From: Akkermansiaceae bacterium
GTDB taxonomy: Bacteria; Verrucomicrobiota; Verrucomicrobiia; Verrucomicrobiales; Akkermansiaceae
Reading direction: 5' to 3'
DNA: 64,000 nt
NCBI GenBank assembly: GCA_024233135.1
Contig: JACKPZ010000006.1
Location: forward strand, 124,001-188,000
Shown here: in pieces, positions 1 through 8,781 of the stretch
How the letters are laid out: the number at the start of each line of letters is the position of its first letter
Numbering within the stretch: the stretch's first letter is position 1
Translations under genes and position numbers: made by a program
Notes under the pieces: model-generated
The model's database searches: none
What the model was told of the DNA's origin: nothing
What the model saw: the letters and a program-made list of their open reading frames with translations, nothing else

Positions 1-1
1 G

Positions 2-85
2 GTGCTGCCGGTGCCGGAACCCTCGGCCCTGCTGCTTGTGGCCACGGCGCTGCCGCTGTGTTTCCGCCGCCGCCGCGCGGCCTGA
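2..85 (+). CDS. 3' end of a PEP-CTERM sorted secreted protein (partial)
   Basis: The frame is open from the window edge and ends with TGA at 83-85. The 27 visible residues are a textbook PEP-CTERM tail: the VPEPS motif, a hydrophobic segment of about 14 residues rich in Leu, Ala and Val, and a closing Arg cluster (FRRRR). Such tails direct secreted proteins to exosortase for cleavage and sorting at the envelope, usually in bacteria that make an extracellular matrix. The functional part of the protein lies outside the window, so its role cannot be stated. It converges with the HAD gene, with only seven bases between the two stop codons. Confidence 0.85.
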   Translation: MLPVPEPSALLLVATALPLCFRRRRAA

Positions 86-92
86 TCGACTC

Positions 93-752
93 TCAGATCA
101 CCCCCACCGCGTCTTCCAGCGAGGAAACGACGAGGTCCGCACCGTAGGAATCGAGTTGCTCCGCGGTGAACGATCCGGTGGCGACCGCGAGACATTTCGC
201 ACCGAGCGCGCGGGCGCAGGCGATGTCCTTGGGCGTGTCGCCGATCACCCAGACTTCCTCGGCGCGGAACGAGCGGCCGGTGTGGGCGCGGGCGCGCTCG
301 AGCGCGATCGGACCGAGTTTGTTGCGATCCGCGTCGTCGCAGCCGTAAGCGCCGAAGGCGAAATGGTGGTCGAGCCCGAAGTGCCGCATCTTCGAGGCAG
401 CGCCGCCGGCGATGTTGCCGGTGAGCAGGCCGACGGAGCGGTCCGCATCGGCCGCCAGCGAGTCGAGGATGGTCAGCACCCCGTCGAGCACGCGGCCGGG
501 AAAGGTGCCGGCCGCGAGGTTGCGGTCGAGGATTTCCTGATAGACCGCGAAGTAGGCATCGATGCTTCCGGGCGTGGCCTCGACACCGAAATGGCGGTGG
601 ATGTCGCGCACCAGGCCGAGGTCCGTGCTGCCGGCGAGATCGAGCGGCGGCCCGTCGGTGCGGAACACCCGGCGGGTCGCCTCGACCAGCGCCGCCATGC
701 CGGCACCACCGGTATCGACCAGGGTGCCGTCGATGTCGAAGAGGTAGAGCAT
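93..752 (-). CDS. HAD-superfamily hydrolase, phosphoglycolate phosphatase-like
   Basis: A 219-residue HAD-family phosphatase. Motif I is FDIDGTLVDT at the N-terminus, with the nucleophile and acid/base aspartates. Motif II is the LLTGN region near residue 112, and motif IV is VIGDTPKDI near residue 170. An alpha-helical cap lies between motifs I and II, as in the phosphoglycolate phosphatase/beta-phosphoglucomutase group. The reaction is hydrolysis of a small phosphate ester in the cytoplasm. The substrate cannot be read from sequence; 2-phosphoglycolate is only the commonest guess. It lies 22 bases downstream of infC on the same strand and is probably co-transcribed with it. Length is normal for the family. 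Confidence 0.85.
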   Translation of the reverse strand: MLYLFDIDGTLVDTGGAGMAALVEATRRVFRTDGPPLDLAGSTDLGLVRDIHRHFGVEATPGSIDAYFAVYQEILDRNLAAGTFPGRVLDGVLTILDSLAADADRSVGLLTGNIAGGAASKMRHFGLDHHFAFGAYGCDDADRNKLGPIALERARAHTGRSFRAEEVWVIGDTPKDIACARALGAKCLAVATGSFTAEQLDSYGADLVVSSLEDAVGVI

Positions 753-774
753 CCGTCTTGATGCCGGCGCCCGC

Positions 775-1476
775 TCAGGCGCGTTCTTCTTCTTCTTCTT
801 CGGAGCTCTCGGTTTCGGACTCTTCGTCGTCGTCCGGGATGTCGTCGTCGAAGTCCTCTTCCTCTTCGTCGTCGTGATCGTCGTCCTCCTCGAGCAGTTC
901 GCCGTGGAAGAGTTGGAACTTGCGCTTGCGCTGGTGGGACGGCAGCGGGGAAAGGATCATCGCCACCGCACGGCCGTTGAGCTTGGGCGGCTGGTCCACC
1001 GCGGCCATCGACTTGAGGTCCTCGATGATGCGGTTGAGCACCACGAAACCAAGGTCCTTGTGGGCGTTCTCACGACCGCGGAACTGGAGCACGAAGCGCA
1101 CCTTGTGGTTGCCGTCGAGGAAGCCTTCCGCTCGTCCGAGCTTGATGTTGTAGTCGTGCTGGTCCGTGCCGACACGGAACTTGACCTCCTTCATCTTCGT
1201 CGCGCTCTTCGACTTCTGCTTCTTGAGTTTCGACTGCTCGTATTTGTATTTGCCGTAGTCGATGATCTTGCAGACCGGAGGGTCCGCCTGGCCGGCGATC
1301 TCGACGAGATCGAGGCCGATCGATTGGGCTTTGGCGAGCGCTTCACGCGAACTCATGACGCCGAGCTGCTGGCCGTCGGCGGTGACGACACGAACGCGCG
1401 GGGCGCGGATCCGGTCGTTCACGCGAGTCATGTCGCGGAATCGACCCCTGGGTTGCTTCTTTTTTGGCTTAGCGAT
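775..1476 (-). CDS. infC: Translation initiation factor IF-3, probable AUC start
   Basis: IF-3 binds the 30S subunit and proofreads initiator tRNA and start-codon pairing. The N-domain carries VNDRIRAPRVRVV, then the lysine-rich linker, then a C-domain with FRGRE. A strongly acidic Glu/Asp tail of about 40 residues follows, an extension absent from E. coli IF-3. An ATG start at 1527 would be possible, but ATC at 1476-1474 has GGAGG exactly 8 bases upstream and the ATG has nothing comparable. IF-3 genes are known to use AUU (E. coli) or AUC (Myxococcus), which lets IF-3 repress its own synthesis. With this start the protein has 233 residues. rpmI and rplT, the usual downstream partners, are absent; the HAD gene follows instead. 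Confidence 0.9.
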   Translation of the reverse strand: MAKPKKKQPRGRFRDMTRVNDRIRAPRVRVVTADGQQLGVMSSREALAKAQSIGLDLVEIAGQADPPVCKIIDYGKYKYEQSKLKKQKSKSATKMKEVKFRVGTDQHDYNIKLGRAEGFLDGNHKVRFVLQFRGRENAHKDLGFVVLNRIIEDLKSMAAVDQPPKLNGRAVAMILSPLPSHQRKRKFQLFHGELLEEDDDHDDEEEEDFDDDIPDDDEESETESSEEEEEERA

Positions 1477-1484
1477 GGCTTTGT

Positions 1485-1489
1485 CCTCC
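1485..1489 (-). promoter_or_regulatory. Shine-Dalgarno site that decides the infC start
   Basis: GGAGG on the minus strand, separated by 8 bases from ATC at 1476. This is the spacing expected for a functional start. It supports the rare AUC initiation codon over the in-frame ATG 51 bases further upstream. Confidence 0.65.
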
Positions 1490-1508
1490 GATGGGTGGGT
1501 GCGACGAA

Positions 1509-1539
1509 CCGTTGCGCGCCGCGACATGGCCGTTGCGCG
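1509..1539 (-). repeat. Tandem 10-bp direct repeat in the infC leader
   Basis: CGCGCAACGG (minus strand) occurs at 1530-1539 and again at 1509-1518, a period of 21 bases or two helical turns, just upstream of the infC ribosome binding site. The rest of the gap up to 1814 shows no gene and no convincing promoter or terminator. The repeat could be a protein-binding site or chance in GC-rich DNA. Confidence 0.3.
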
Positions 1540-1814
1540 GAAACGGTGCGAAGATGGCAGGGAAACGATCAGCCGGACGCAAGGTCATGAAAAAATGACG
1601 AAATCGGCGTGGCCGCCCCGGAACAAGCGTCCGGTGGTGGTTTCAAATGTGGATCGTTCCGAAAAAATCATTGCACGGCGAGGGCCGGGGGAGCCTGCGG
1701 CGGAAATCGGAAATCGGAAGGAGGTCCGGAACCGCGCGGCTGGGCGGATGTTTACGGGAATCCCGATATTCCGGCAAGTCCCATTTTTGCACGCGGGGGC
1801 GGCGTTTCCACCGT

Positions 1815-3329
1815 TCATCGGTCGGCGGAGAAATGGCGCACGGTCGCCGCGACCAGTCCGGGGATGTCGTGGGGGCTGGCTTCGAAGGCGGGTTTCAGCC
1901 CGTGTTTGCGCAGTGCGTCGCTGGTGACGGGGCCGATGCTGCCGGCCACGCAGCCTTCCGGCCACTCGAGGCCGAGCGCCATGAAGTGGTCGACGGTCGA
2001 GCCGGATGTGAACGTGATGAGGTCGGCTCCGTGTTCCGCGAGGCGGGCCTTGGCACCGGTGGGATCCTCGGTTTCCGGCACGGTGCGGTAGGCGATGCAT
2101 TCGTCGACAATGGCACCGAGCTTGGTGAGCCCATCTCCGACGATGTCGCGCGATTCCGCGGCGCGGACCCAGAGCATCGTCAGGTTTTCGACCGACTGCT
2201 TTTCGAACGCTTCGATGAGGCCTTCGGCGACGAATTTCTCCGGGATCAAATCGACGCCGATGCGGTATTCGCGGATCTTGGCGGCGGTGCCGTTGCCGAT
2301 GGCGGCGATGCGCGGGTTGCCGAGGCTGCGCGCGTCCTCGTAGACGGCGAAGAAGGCGTCGAAGAAACGCTGCACGCCATTGGGACTGGTGAAAACGAGC
2401 CAGTCGTATTCGTGCGCGTGGGTGACCATCTGGGCGAACTCGTGTTTGTCCTCTGGCGCCTCGATGCGGATGGTCGGCAGCTCGATGACGTCGGCACCGA
2501 GTTCGCGGAGTTCGGCGCTGAGCTTGCCGGCCTGCTCGCGGGTGCGGGTGACGACGATGCGTTTCCCGAAAAGCGGACGGGTCTCGAACCAGTTGATGGC
2601 CTTGCGTTCGTTGACGACCGTGCCGATGACTGCGACGGCGGGGGAGCCGAACTCCGCGCGCTCGGCGATGTCCGCGATGTCGGCCAGCGTGCCGGTGAGG
2701 GTCTTCTGTGCGCCGGTGGTCGCCCAGCGGGTGAGGGCGATCGGGGTGTCGGACGCGGCTCCGTGCTCGACCAGCTTGGCGGTGATTTCACGCAGCCGGG
2801 CCATGCCCATGAGAAAGACCTTGGTACCCGGCGTCTTCGCGAGCTGGGTGTAGTCGATGGAGCTGTAGCCCTTCGTCGGGTCTTCGTGGCCGGTGAAAAT
2901 CGTGAGCTGGGTGTTGTGCTCGCGGTGGGTGACCGGGATGCCCGCGTAGGCCGGCCCGCCGATGGCGGAACTGATGCCGGGAACGATCTCGAAACGCACG
3001 CCCGCTTCGGCAAGCTCTGCGGCTTCCTCGCCGCCGCGGCCGAAGATCATCGGGTCTCCGCCCTTGAGGCGCACGACGATCTTGCCGGCCTTGGTCTTCT
3101 CCACGATGAGGTCGTTGATCTCATCCTGCGGCAGCGTGTGGTCGCCGGCGCGCTTGCCGACGTGGATGAGCTCGCAGCCCGGCTTGCGCCAGTTCAGCAG
3201 CTCGGCGCTGCTGAGCGCGTCGTGCACGATGACGTCCGCGCGTTCGATGCATTCCTTGGCGCGCAAGGTGGCGAGGCCGGGGTCTCCCGGGCCCGCGCCG
3301 ACGAGGTAACAGATGCCTGTGCTGCTCAT
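1815..3329 (-). CDS. cobA-hemD: Fused uroporphyrinogen-III C-methyltransferase / uroporphyrinogen-III synthase
   Basis: A 504-residue bifunctional tetrapyrrole enzyme. Residues 1 to about 245 are a SAM-dependent uroporphyrinogen-III methyltransferase: VGAGPGDPGLATLRA at the start, RLKGGDPMIFGRG near 90, and VPGISSAIGGPAYAGIPVTHR near 140. These make precorrin-2 for sirohaem or cobalamin. Residues from about 257 to the end are uroporphyrinogen-III synthase (HemD), with VVTRTREQAGKL and FTSPNGVQRFF. HemD cyclises hydroxymethylbilane to uroporphyrinogen III. The fusion joins consecutive steps in one chain and is known in several phyla. It overlaps the hemC stop by four bases (ATGA), so the two genes form an operon in pathway order. 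Confidence 0.95.
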   Translation of the reverse strand: MSSTGICYLVGAGPGDPGLATLRAKECIERADVIVHDALSSAELLNWRKPGCELIHVGKRAGDHTLPQDEINDLIVEKTKAGKIVVRLKGGDPMIFGRGGEEAAELAEAGVRFEIVPGISSAIGGPAYAGIPVTHREHNTQLTIFTGHEDPTKGYSSIDYTQLAKTPGTKVFLMGMARLREITAKLVEHGAASDTPIALTRWATTGAQKTLTGTLADIADIAERAEFGSPAVAVIGTVVNERKAINWFETRPLFGKRIVVTRTREQAGKLSAELRELGADVIELPTIRIEAPEDKHEFAQMVTHAHEYDWLVFTSPNGVQRFFDAFFAVYEDARSLGNPRIAAIGNGTAAKIREYRIGVDLIPEKFVAEGLIEAFEKQSVENLTMLWVRAAESRDIVGDGLTKLGAIVDECIAYRTVPETEDPTGAKARLAEHGADLITFTSGSTVDHFMALGLEWPEGCVAGSIGPVTSDALRKHGLKPAFEASPHDIPGLVAATVRHFSADR

Positions 3330-4276
3330 GATAGATTCTGATAGAGGGAAAGCGCCGTGGCGACGGGGTCGGTGCCGGAAACCTCCGCGACCAGCGGCCC
3401 GCCGTCGCCTTCGGGAAACACGCGGGCCGTCATGTGGAGGGTTTCGTTTTCGATCGAGGAAAACACGCCGACCGGCGTGTGGCAGCCGGCGTCGAGCAGG
3501 CGGAGGAACTCGCGTTCGGCGGTGATGCGCTGCCAGGTGGCCTCGTGGTTGATCGATCGGGCGAAACCAAGAGCGCGCTCGTCGCCGGTGCGGATCTCCA
3601 GGCCGATGGCACCCTGGCCGCCCGCGGGAAGAAAGACATCCTCCGGCAGGCGCAGGGCGTGCAGGGTTTCCATGCCCGCGATGGGCTCCGGCGCCCCATC
3701 GACCGGCGGGGCGGCTGGCAGGAAACCGAGACGGACGAGCCCGGCTTCGGCGAGCAGGACGGCGTCATAGGTTTCTTCATCGGCGAGTTTCCTCAGGCGG
3801 GTCGGGACGTTGCCGCGGATGTCGAGGATCTCGAGATCCGGCCGCAGAAAGAGGGCCTGGCGGGCGCGGCGCACACTGCTGGTGCCGACGCGCGCGCCTT
3901 GCGGAAGTTCGTCGAACCCAACGCCACCGCGGGTGAGCAGGATGTCGCGCACGGGCGCGCGCTCGAGCACGGCGGCGAGTTGGAAACGATCCTCCAACAC
4001 CGTCGGCATGTCTTTGAGGCTGTGCACGGCGATGTCGATGGAACCGTCGTCGAGCGCCTGTTCGAGTTCCTTGATGAAGACTCCCTTGTCGAAGATTCCC
4101 TCGGCCTTCGCCACCTCGGCGAGCGATACGTCGGTGCGTCGGTCGCCGGTGGTCTTGATGATGCGGCGTTCGAGCGCGATGCCGGGATGGCGCTCCGCCA
4201 GCGCGGCTTCGGTGGCGTCCGCCTGGACGAGCGCCAGCTCGCTGCCGCGGGTGCCGATGTGAACGGGTGATGTCAT
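3326..4276 (-). CDS. hemC: Hydroxymethylbilane synthase (porphobilinogen deaminase)
   Basis: Joins four porphobilinogen molecules into hydroxymethylbilane, the substrate of the HemD domain encoded next. The 316 residues carry the family landmarks: IGTRGSELALVQ at the N-terminus, HSLKDMPT near 85-92 with the catalytic Asp, GTSSVRRARQ near 131, and GCHTPVG with Cys265, which holds the dipyrromethane cofactor. Length matches the family. First gene of a two-gene operon with the cobA-hemD fusion, four-base overlap. It follows the DUF4340 gene by only 14 bases, which may place it in a longer transcript. Confidence 0.96.
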   Translation of the reverse strand: MTSPVHIGTRGSELALVQADATEAALAERHPGIALERRIIKTTGDRRTDVSLAEVAKAEGIFDKGVFIKELEQALDDGSIDIAVHSLKDMPTVLEDRFQLAAVLERAPVRDILLTRGGVGFDELPQGARVGTSSVRRARQALFLRPDLEILDIRGNVPTRLRKLADEETYDAVLLAEAGLVRLGFLPAAPPVDGAPEPIAGMETLHALRLPEDVFLPAGGQGAIGLEIRTGDERALGFARSINHEATWQRITAEREFLRLLDAGCHTPVGVFSSIENETLHMTARVFPEGDGGPLVAEVSGTDPVATALSLYQNLS

Positions 4277-4290
4277 TCGTGGGAAAGGTG

Positions 4291-6174
4291 TCAGGGGTCG
4301 AGCGGAGAGATCGAGATTTTCCGATACATCGCGCGGTCGATCACGAAGTAGTGGGGCTCGGTATCGAGTTTGCCGAAGTAAAACGCGGGTTCGTCGCCCG
4401 CCTCCGAGGGCGCGAAGGCAACGGTGCGGTCCTGGACACCGGTGACCTCCTCCTCGTCGTCGGTGACGAATTCGGTAACGGTTAGAACGAGCGATGGCTT
4501 CATCAGCGCCTCGGCCGCTTCGTCATCCTCGGTGCCGAGCCAGCGGGACACGTTCATGCCTTCGAGCACGCCGAGCAGATAGTTCGCGCGGGTGGGATCG
4601 AGTTCTCCCGTCAGGTCCTTGCCGTCGCGCTCGGCGTTCCACGTTTCGTCGAGAAACTGATAGCGCAGCAACAGCGGTTCACCATCGCCGGTGTCGCGGC
4701 GGATGCCGATGAGGTGGGCGCGGTTCACCGACCACAGCCGCGCGTGGCGCCACTCGTGCGCGCGGACGAGGATCTCATGAAGGATCGAGCGGTCGACGCG
4801 CATGACGGTGGGTGTTCCGAGGCGGTTGACGAACACCTGGCCGCCGGCGTCGAGGCCGAAACGGAGTTCAAGCGCCTGGTTGTCGGCGGCGAGGAAACGC
4901 AGTGTCAGGATCGGCTTGTCGAGGCCCCACGGCGAGAAGTCGGTGGCGGCGTCGCTCTCGAATCCGATGGCGCGCGTTTCCGTCACCGCTTTGAGCAGGC
5001 GGTAGAGGTTCTGCTCGTTCGCCTCGAAAGTCTGGTCGCCGACGCTGGCCATCCACGGCGCCGGCGGCTCGCGGGTGATCGTGATGGCGGGGCCCGTCGA
5101 AGGCTCGATCAAGATGCCTCGCAGCGATGCGATGTTGAGCCGTGTGAGCGTCGGGTCGCGCAGTTCGTTGACGGTGAGCGGCAGGTCGGCGAGCGAGACC
5201 AGTCCGGGTTCCGGTTTCACCGGCAGGTCGAACACGGTGTCCGGCCGGTCGCTCACCACCGCATGGACCTCGGTGGCCTCGGGTGCTTCCGGAGGGTATA
5301 CATCGAGCAGCGTCTCCGTTTCCGAGCCAAAGGACTGGATGCCGATCTGCGCGGTCTTCACAACGCTGTCGTTGGCGGGAAGCGTCACCGCCGTGCGGTC
5401 GCTCACTTTGACGGCCTGCAGCTCGTAGATGCCTTCGATGAGCGTCCGGACGGCCGCCTTGTCGGTGGCGAGATCGAGCGGCTTGACGATACGCCACGGG
5501 CTCCGTGGAGTCTCGCGGCCGAGTGTGAGATCGCCTTGCGGAGAACGAATGACGACCTTTTGCAGAAGGACCGGATTGAAGTAGAACGGATGGTGGTCGC
5601 GGAGGAAACGCAGGTTGTCCTTGAAGGCCGAGTTGATATCACCGGAGGCGATGTAGACGTGGCGCTTCCGGTTCGAGTCGAGCGGGTGGATGTAGGTCGT
5701 GGAAACCGGATCGGGCTGGTCTTCGAACTCCGCCATCCACGGCGTGGCGCGGCCGAGTTGGTATTTCGCGAGCGGCTGGTGGTCGGCGTCCTCGAGGCGC
5801 ACGGTCACCGCCGTGTCGCCGAGTCCGGTGGCCGTGCGGTCGATCTTGTCGAGCCGCTCGCTGTCCTCCACCCGCAGCCCGAGGGTGAATCCGATGATCG
5901 CGGTCGCAGCCCGTGGGTCCATGCGGTCGTTCCATGGCGTCAGCGCACGCCAGCCATCGTCGGTGAGTTCGAACGACGCACGGTTTCCGGTGGTGGAAAT
6001 GCGGATGTGTTTCACGTCCTCGGCGCGGAACGAATCATAGATCCGCTCGCCCACCGGTGTGGGAGGCGCACCGAGGATCGAGTTCAGGTTTCCCTGGCTC
6101 CACTGCCATCCCGCGAGCACGCAGGCGGCCGCCGCGGCGAAGACGAGTAGCAGGGTGAATCCGAGCGAACGCAT
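4291..6174 (-). CDS. DUF4340 domain protein of a gliding-type ABC export cluster
   Basis: A 627-residue protein with one N-terminal membrane anchor (MRSLGFTLLLVFAAAAACVL, residues 1-20) followed by a large soluble region made of repeated DUF4340-like units, with frequent W/F-plus-charged-strand patterns. I start it at ATG 6174 rather than 6210, because this ATG lies four bases after the stop of the GldG-like gene and puts the membrane segment at the very N-terminus. In many Bacteroidota, Planctomycetota and Verrucomicrobiota this protein follows GldF/GldG-type genes. It is presumed to be a periplasmic or outer-face partner of that transporter. Its biochemical function is unknown. Confidence 0.8.
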   Translation of the reverse strand: MRSLGFTLLLVFAAAAACVLAGWQWSQGNLNSILGAPPTPVGERIYDSFRAEDVKHIRISTTGNRASFELTDDGWRALTPWNDRMDPRAATAIIGFTLGLRVEDSERLDKIDRTATGLGDTAVTVRLEDADHQPLAKYQLGRATPWMAEFEDQPDPVSTTYIHPLDSNRKRHVYIASGDINSAFKDNLRFLRDHHPFYFNPVLLQKVVIRSPQGDLTLGRETPRSPWRIVKPLDLATDKAAVRTLIEGIYELQAVKVSDRTAVTLPANDSVVKTAQIGIQSFGSETETLLDVYPPEAPEATEVHAVVSDRPDTVFDLPVKPEPGLVSLADLPLTVNELRDPTLTRLNIASLRGILIEPSTGPAITITREPPAPWMASVGDQTFEANEQNLYRLLKAVTETRAIGFESDAATDFSPWGLDKPILTLRFLAADNQALELRFGLDAGGQVFVNRLGTPTVMRVDRSILHEILVRAHEWRHARLWSVNRAHLIGIRRDTGDGEPLLLRYQFLDETWNAERDGKDLTGELDPTRANYLLGVLEGMNVSRWLGTEDDEAAEALMKPSLVLTVTEFVTDDEEEVTGVQDRTVAFAPSEAGDEPAFYFGKLDTEPHYFVIDRAMYRKISISPLDP

Positions 6175-6178
6175 GATC

Positions 6179-7708
6179 TCAGACGCGGCGGGACGACCAG
6201 ACGAAGGCACCGATGAGCAGCAGCCCGGCGGGAAGGAAGATGAGGTTCACGCGGTTGATGAAGCTGACCTGCGCGTCGAGCACCGGCATCTTGAAGGTGC
6301 CGAGCGAGCGCGCACCGATGCCGGCCAGTGATTCGCGGCCGACCAACCAGTTCACCGTCGAGGCGAGGAAGTCGAGGTTCTGCGGCTGTTGGAAATCCGG
6401 ATGCAGGATGTCGAGGTTGGAAACGACGGCCATGCGCGCGCTCTCGGATGCGAACCGGTCGTTCGACTCCGCGCCGCGGATCACGCAGGCCGCGCCGAAG
6501 ATCGGCGGACCGTTGTCCTTCGTTTCGTCGAAGGCCTCCTTGCCTTTGCCGAATTCGGTTTCGCCCCAGAAGCCGTCCGCGATGCGGAACAGCCCCATCG
6601 GAAACACCTTGCGGTTGAGCAAATCCTCGGCGCCTTCACGCACTTCGAGCGATGACGTCGCGCCGCGGAACTCACCGGTCTGCCCGGCGAGGTCGCTGAG
6701 AAACGGGATGCCGCGGGTGAAGACGCCGCGCGCGTTGGTCACCAGTTTGCCGTCGATGCGCGTGATCACCCGGTCGTCGCGCGGCGTGACACCGTTGCCG
6801 CGGAGGAAAGCGCGCAGTTTCGGCGGCACCTCGCCGCCGTCGAGAAACACGAGAATCGCGGCCTTCGGACGAGTCCAATACGCTTCCAGCGCCTCCATTT
6901 CCTGGTCGCTCAGGTCGTATTTCGGCGCCGCGATCACCAGGCCGCTCACTTCCTCCGGCACCTCGCCCGCATCGGCGAGCCGCAGTTCGGCGAGTTGCAC
7001 GTTTTGATAGCGCAGCAGGTCTTCGAGCGATCGCCGGGACTCCTCCGCGGTGCCGGAATCGAGCCGGCTCTTGTCCGCCAGCAGGGCCATGACCCGTGGC
7101 TTGCCTTCGATCGCCTCTACGAACCGTGCGGTGATCACATCCTCGCCCTGATAGGCCGTCACCCGCCGGATTCCGTCGGCGGTCGAGAAGACCCCGAGTT
7201 CCTCGGCGAAGACGAGTTTCACATGCGGGTGGAAACTGCGGACCTTGTTGGCATCCTCGCTCACCGCCGGGCTGTCGTCGCTGCGCGCGTCGATGATGAG
7301 CGGGTCCTTCACCAGCGTGAGGCCGTAGGTGGCGTTGAGCTCCTGCACCCGGTCCGGGCTGCGGATCGGGTCGACCACCTCCAGCTCGATGCCGCCGTCC
7401 GCCAGCCGTTCGTATTCCTCCACCAGCGCGCGGGTGCGTTCATAGAACGGCGAGGTGCGGCGGAACATCAGGATCCACTTCACCGGCTTCTCGCGTTTCC
7501 CCACCGCGTCGCTCGCGAGGTAATTCTTCGTCGCCGGCGAGAGCGTGTAGTCGGCGTCGCGGCTCAGGTCCTTGCGGGTGAAATGGTGGAGAGCCAGATA
7601 GTTCACCGCCCCCAGGATCAGCGCGAGCAGCACGGTCTGCAGCACCGAGAGCGTGCCGATGCCCCAGCGGCTCACCGGGCGGGCGGGTTTGGAAGTCGGT
7701 TCGGACAT
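6179..7708 (-). CDS. GldG-like ABC transporter auxiliary (substrate-binding) protein
   Basis: A 509-residue protein with one membrane segment near residues 18-42 and another at the extreme C-terminus (about 478-503) ending in Arg residues. In between is the large extracytoplasmic domain of the ABC_transp_aux family (GldG type), with a Rossmann-like part carrying VSGLVIAAPKYDLSDQ and ILVFLDGG. In Flavobacterium GldG works with GldF and the ATPase GldA in gliding motility; in other phyla the same set is of unknown function. It follows the permease gene by 18 bases and precedes the DUF4340 gene by four bases, so the three are one operon. The ATPase is not in this cluster. Confidence 0.85.
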   Translation of the reverse strand: MSEPTSKPARPVSRWGIGTLSVLQTVLLALILGAVNYLALHHFTRKDLSRDADYTLSPATKNYLASDAVGKREKPVKWILMFRRTSPFYERTRALVEEYERLADGGIELEVVDPIRSPDRVQELNATYGLTLVKDPLIIDARSDDSPAVSEDANKVRSFHPHVKLVFAEELGVFSTADGIRRVTAYQGEDVITARFVEAIEGKPRVMALLADKSRLDSGTAEESRRSLEDLLRYQNVQLAELRLADAGEVPEEVSGLVIAAPKYDLSDQEMEALEAYWTRPKAAILVFLDGGEVPPKLRAFLRGNGVTPRDDRVITRIDGKLVTNARGVFTRGIPFLSDLAGQTGEFRGATSSLEVREGAEDLLNRKVFPMGLFRIADGFWGETEFGKGKEAFDETKDNGPPIFGAACVIRGAESNDRFASESARMAVVSNLDILHPDFQQPQNLDFLASTVNWLVGRESLAGIGARSLGTFKMPVLDAQVSFINRVNLIFLPAGLLLIGAFVWSSRRV

Positions 7709-7726
7709 GAAGCGGGCGTTTCTTGT

Positions 7727-8479
7727 TCAGCGTTTCCAACGGCGGAAATCCACAACCTGATAGGTGAGGAACAACACGAACACCGCGACGCTCAGGAAAT
7801 ACACCACCGGCCGGGTGTCCAGCAGCCCGCTTGCGAAATAATGCAGGTGCCGCTGCGACGAGATGTGGTTGAAAAACGGCGCTCCCACGAACGACTCGCC
7901 CCAGATGATCGTCACGAAGCCGACGAAATACTGGATCACCAGCAAGCCGATCGTCAGCAGCCCGGCGATGATCTGGCTCTGCGTGAGCGCGGAGCACAGG
8001 CAGCCGACAGCCGTGAACGCGCTGCCGAGCAGCAGCAGGATCGTGAATGCTCCGACCATCGCCCCGGGGTTCCACGCATCCGGCAGCCCCGTGATCCAGC
8101 CGATCATGTGGAACTGGATGATCGTGGGAATCCACAACACCACGTAGAAAACCATCGCCGCCGTGTATTTCGAGAGCACCACCTGCCAGCTCCGCACCGG
8201 TGCCGTGAGCAGGGTTTCCAAAGTGCCGCTGCGTTCCTCCTCCGCAAACAAACGCATCGTGATCAGCGGGAAAATGAACAGGAAATAGAACCAGAACAGC
8301 GGCGTGTGGAACGTCACATACACCAGGCTGTCCTTCACCGGCGAATCACGGAACCCCTTCATCGCCGTCGATAGCGAAATCCCGTGCATCACCGTCACAA
8401 ACGCCAGGATCACCCAGCCGAACGGCGTCAGGAAATACCCCTTGAGTTCCTTGATGGTGAGGATGCGGAAAATTCTCAT
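7727..8479 (-). CDS. ABC-2 type permease, GldF-like
   Basis: A 250-residue integral membrane protein with six predicted membrane helices. The ABC-2 signature around EEERSGTLETLLTAPV sits after the second helix. The chosen start is MRIFRILTIKELKGYF at 8479; the upstream frame lacks family similarity. It is the first gene of the GldF-GldG-DUF4340 operon. An ABC-2 permease needs an ATPase subunit, usually encoded directly upstream. Here the upstream 300 bases are non-coding and the next gene is unrelated pxpA, so the ATPase must be encoded elsewhere. The substrate is unknown. Confidence 0.87.
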   Translation of the reverse strand: MRIFRILTIKELKGYFLTPFGWVILAFVTVMHGISLSTAMKGFRDSPVKDSLVYVTFHTPLFWFYFLFIFPLITMRLFAEEERSGTLETLLTAPVRSWQVVLSKYTAAMVFYVVLWIPTIIQFHMIGWITGLPDAWNPGAMVGAFTILLLLGSAFTAVGCLCSALTQSQIIAGLLTIGLLVIQYFVGFVTIIWGESFVGAPFFNHISSQRHLHYFASGLLDTRPVVYFLSVAVFVLFLTYQVVDFRRWKR

Positions 8480-8781
8480 GCGTGCCGGCGGGCGCCCTAG
8501 GTAGGCGATCCCCGCCCCATGCGCAAAGGGAAAACCGAAGCCACCTGAAAGCCCGGATTCCGGCACCCCGCTCGGGTCGCAGCGCTTCACCCGCACCGGC
8601 CGGCCCTACCCGCTCCCATCGCGCCCTCACCCGGCGGAACCACCGACCTCCTCGCAAGATCCAGTCTGCGGCAAACAATCGATGCGGCCGCACCAACGAT
8701 TTGCCAACAAATCTCTGGGGGAGGCGGTTCGTTCCTCGGGTTGCGTGTGCGTCACGGTGGAGGAGGGCGGGTGAAAGCGGG
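8480..8781. other. Intergenic region upstream of the GldF-like permease
   Basis: About 300 bases between the permease start and the pxpA stop, both on the minus strand. I see no credible gene, no strong hairpin with a T-run, and no clear promoter elements. It must hold the promoter of the permease operon and possibly the 3' untranslated region of pxpA. Confidence 0.4.

Noticed and set aside
1647..3341. Open frame of 564 codons on the plus strand opposite cobA-hemD
   Set aside because: It is antisense to a protein with clear enzyme motifs, has no motif of its own, and is a typical by-product of GC-rich codon usage.
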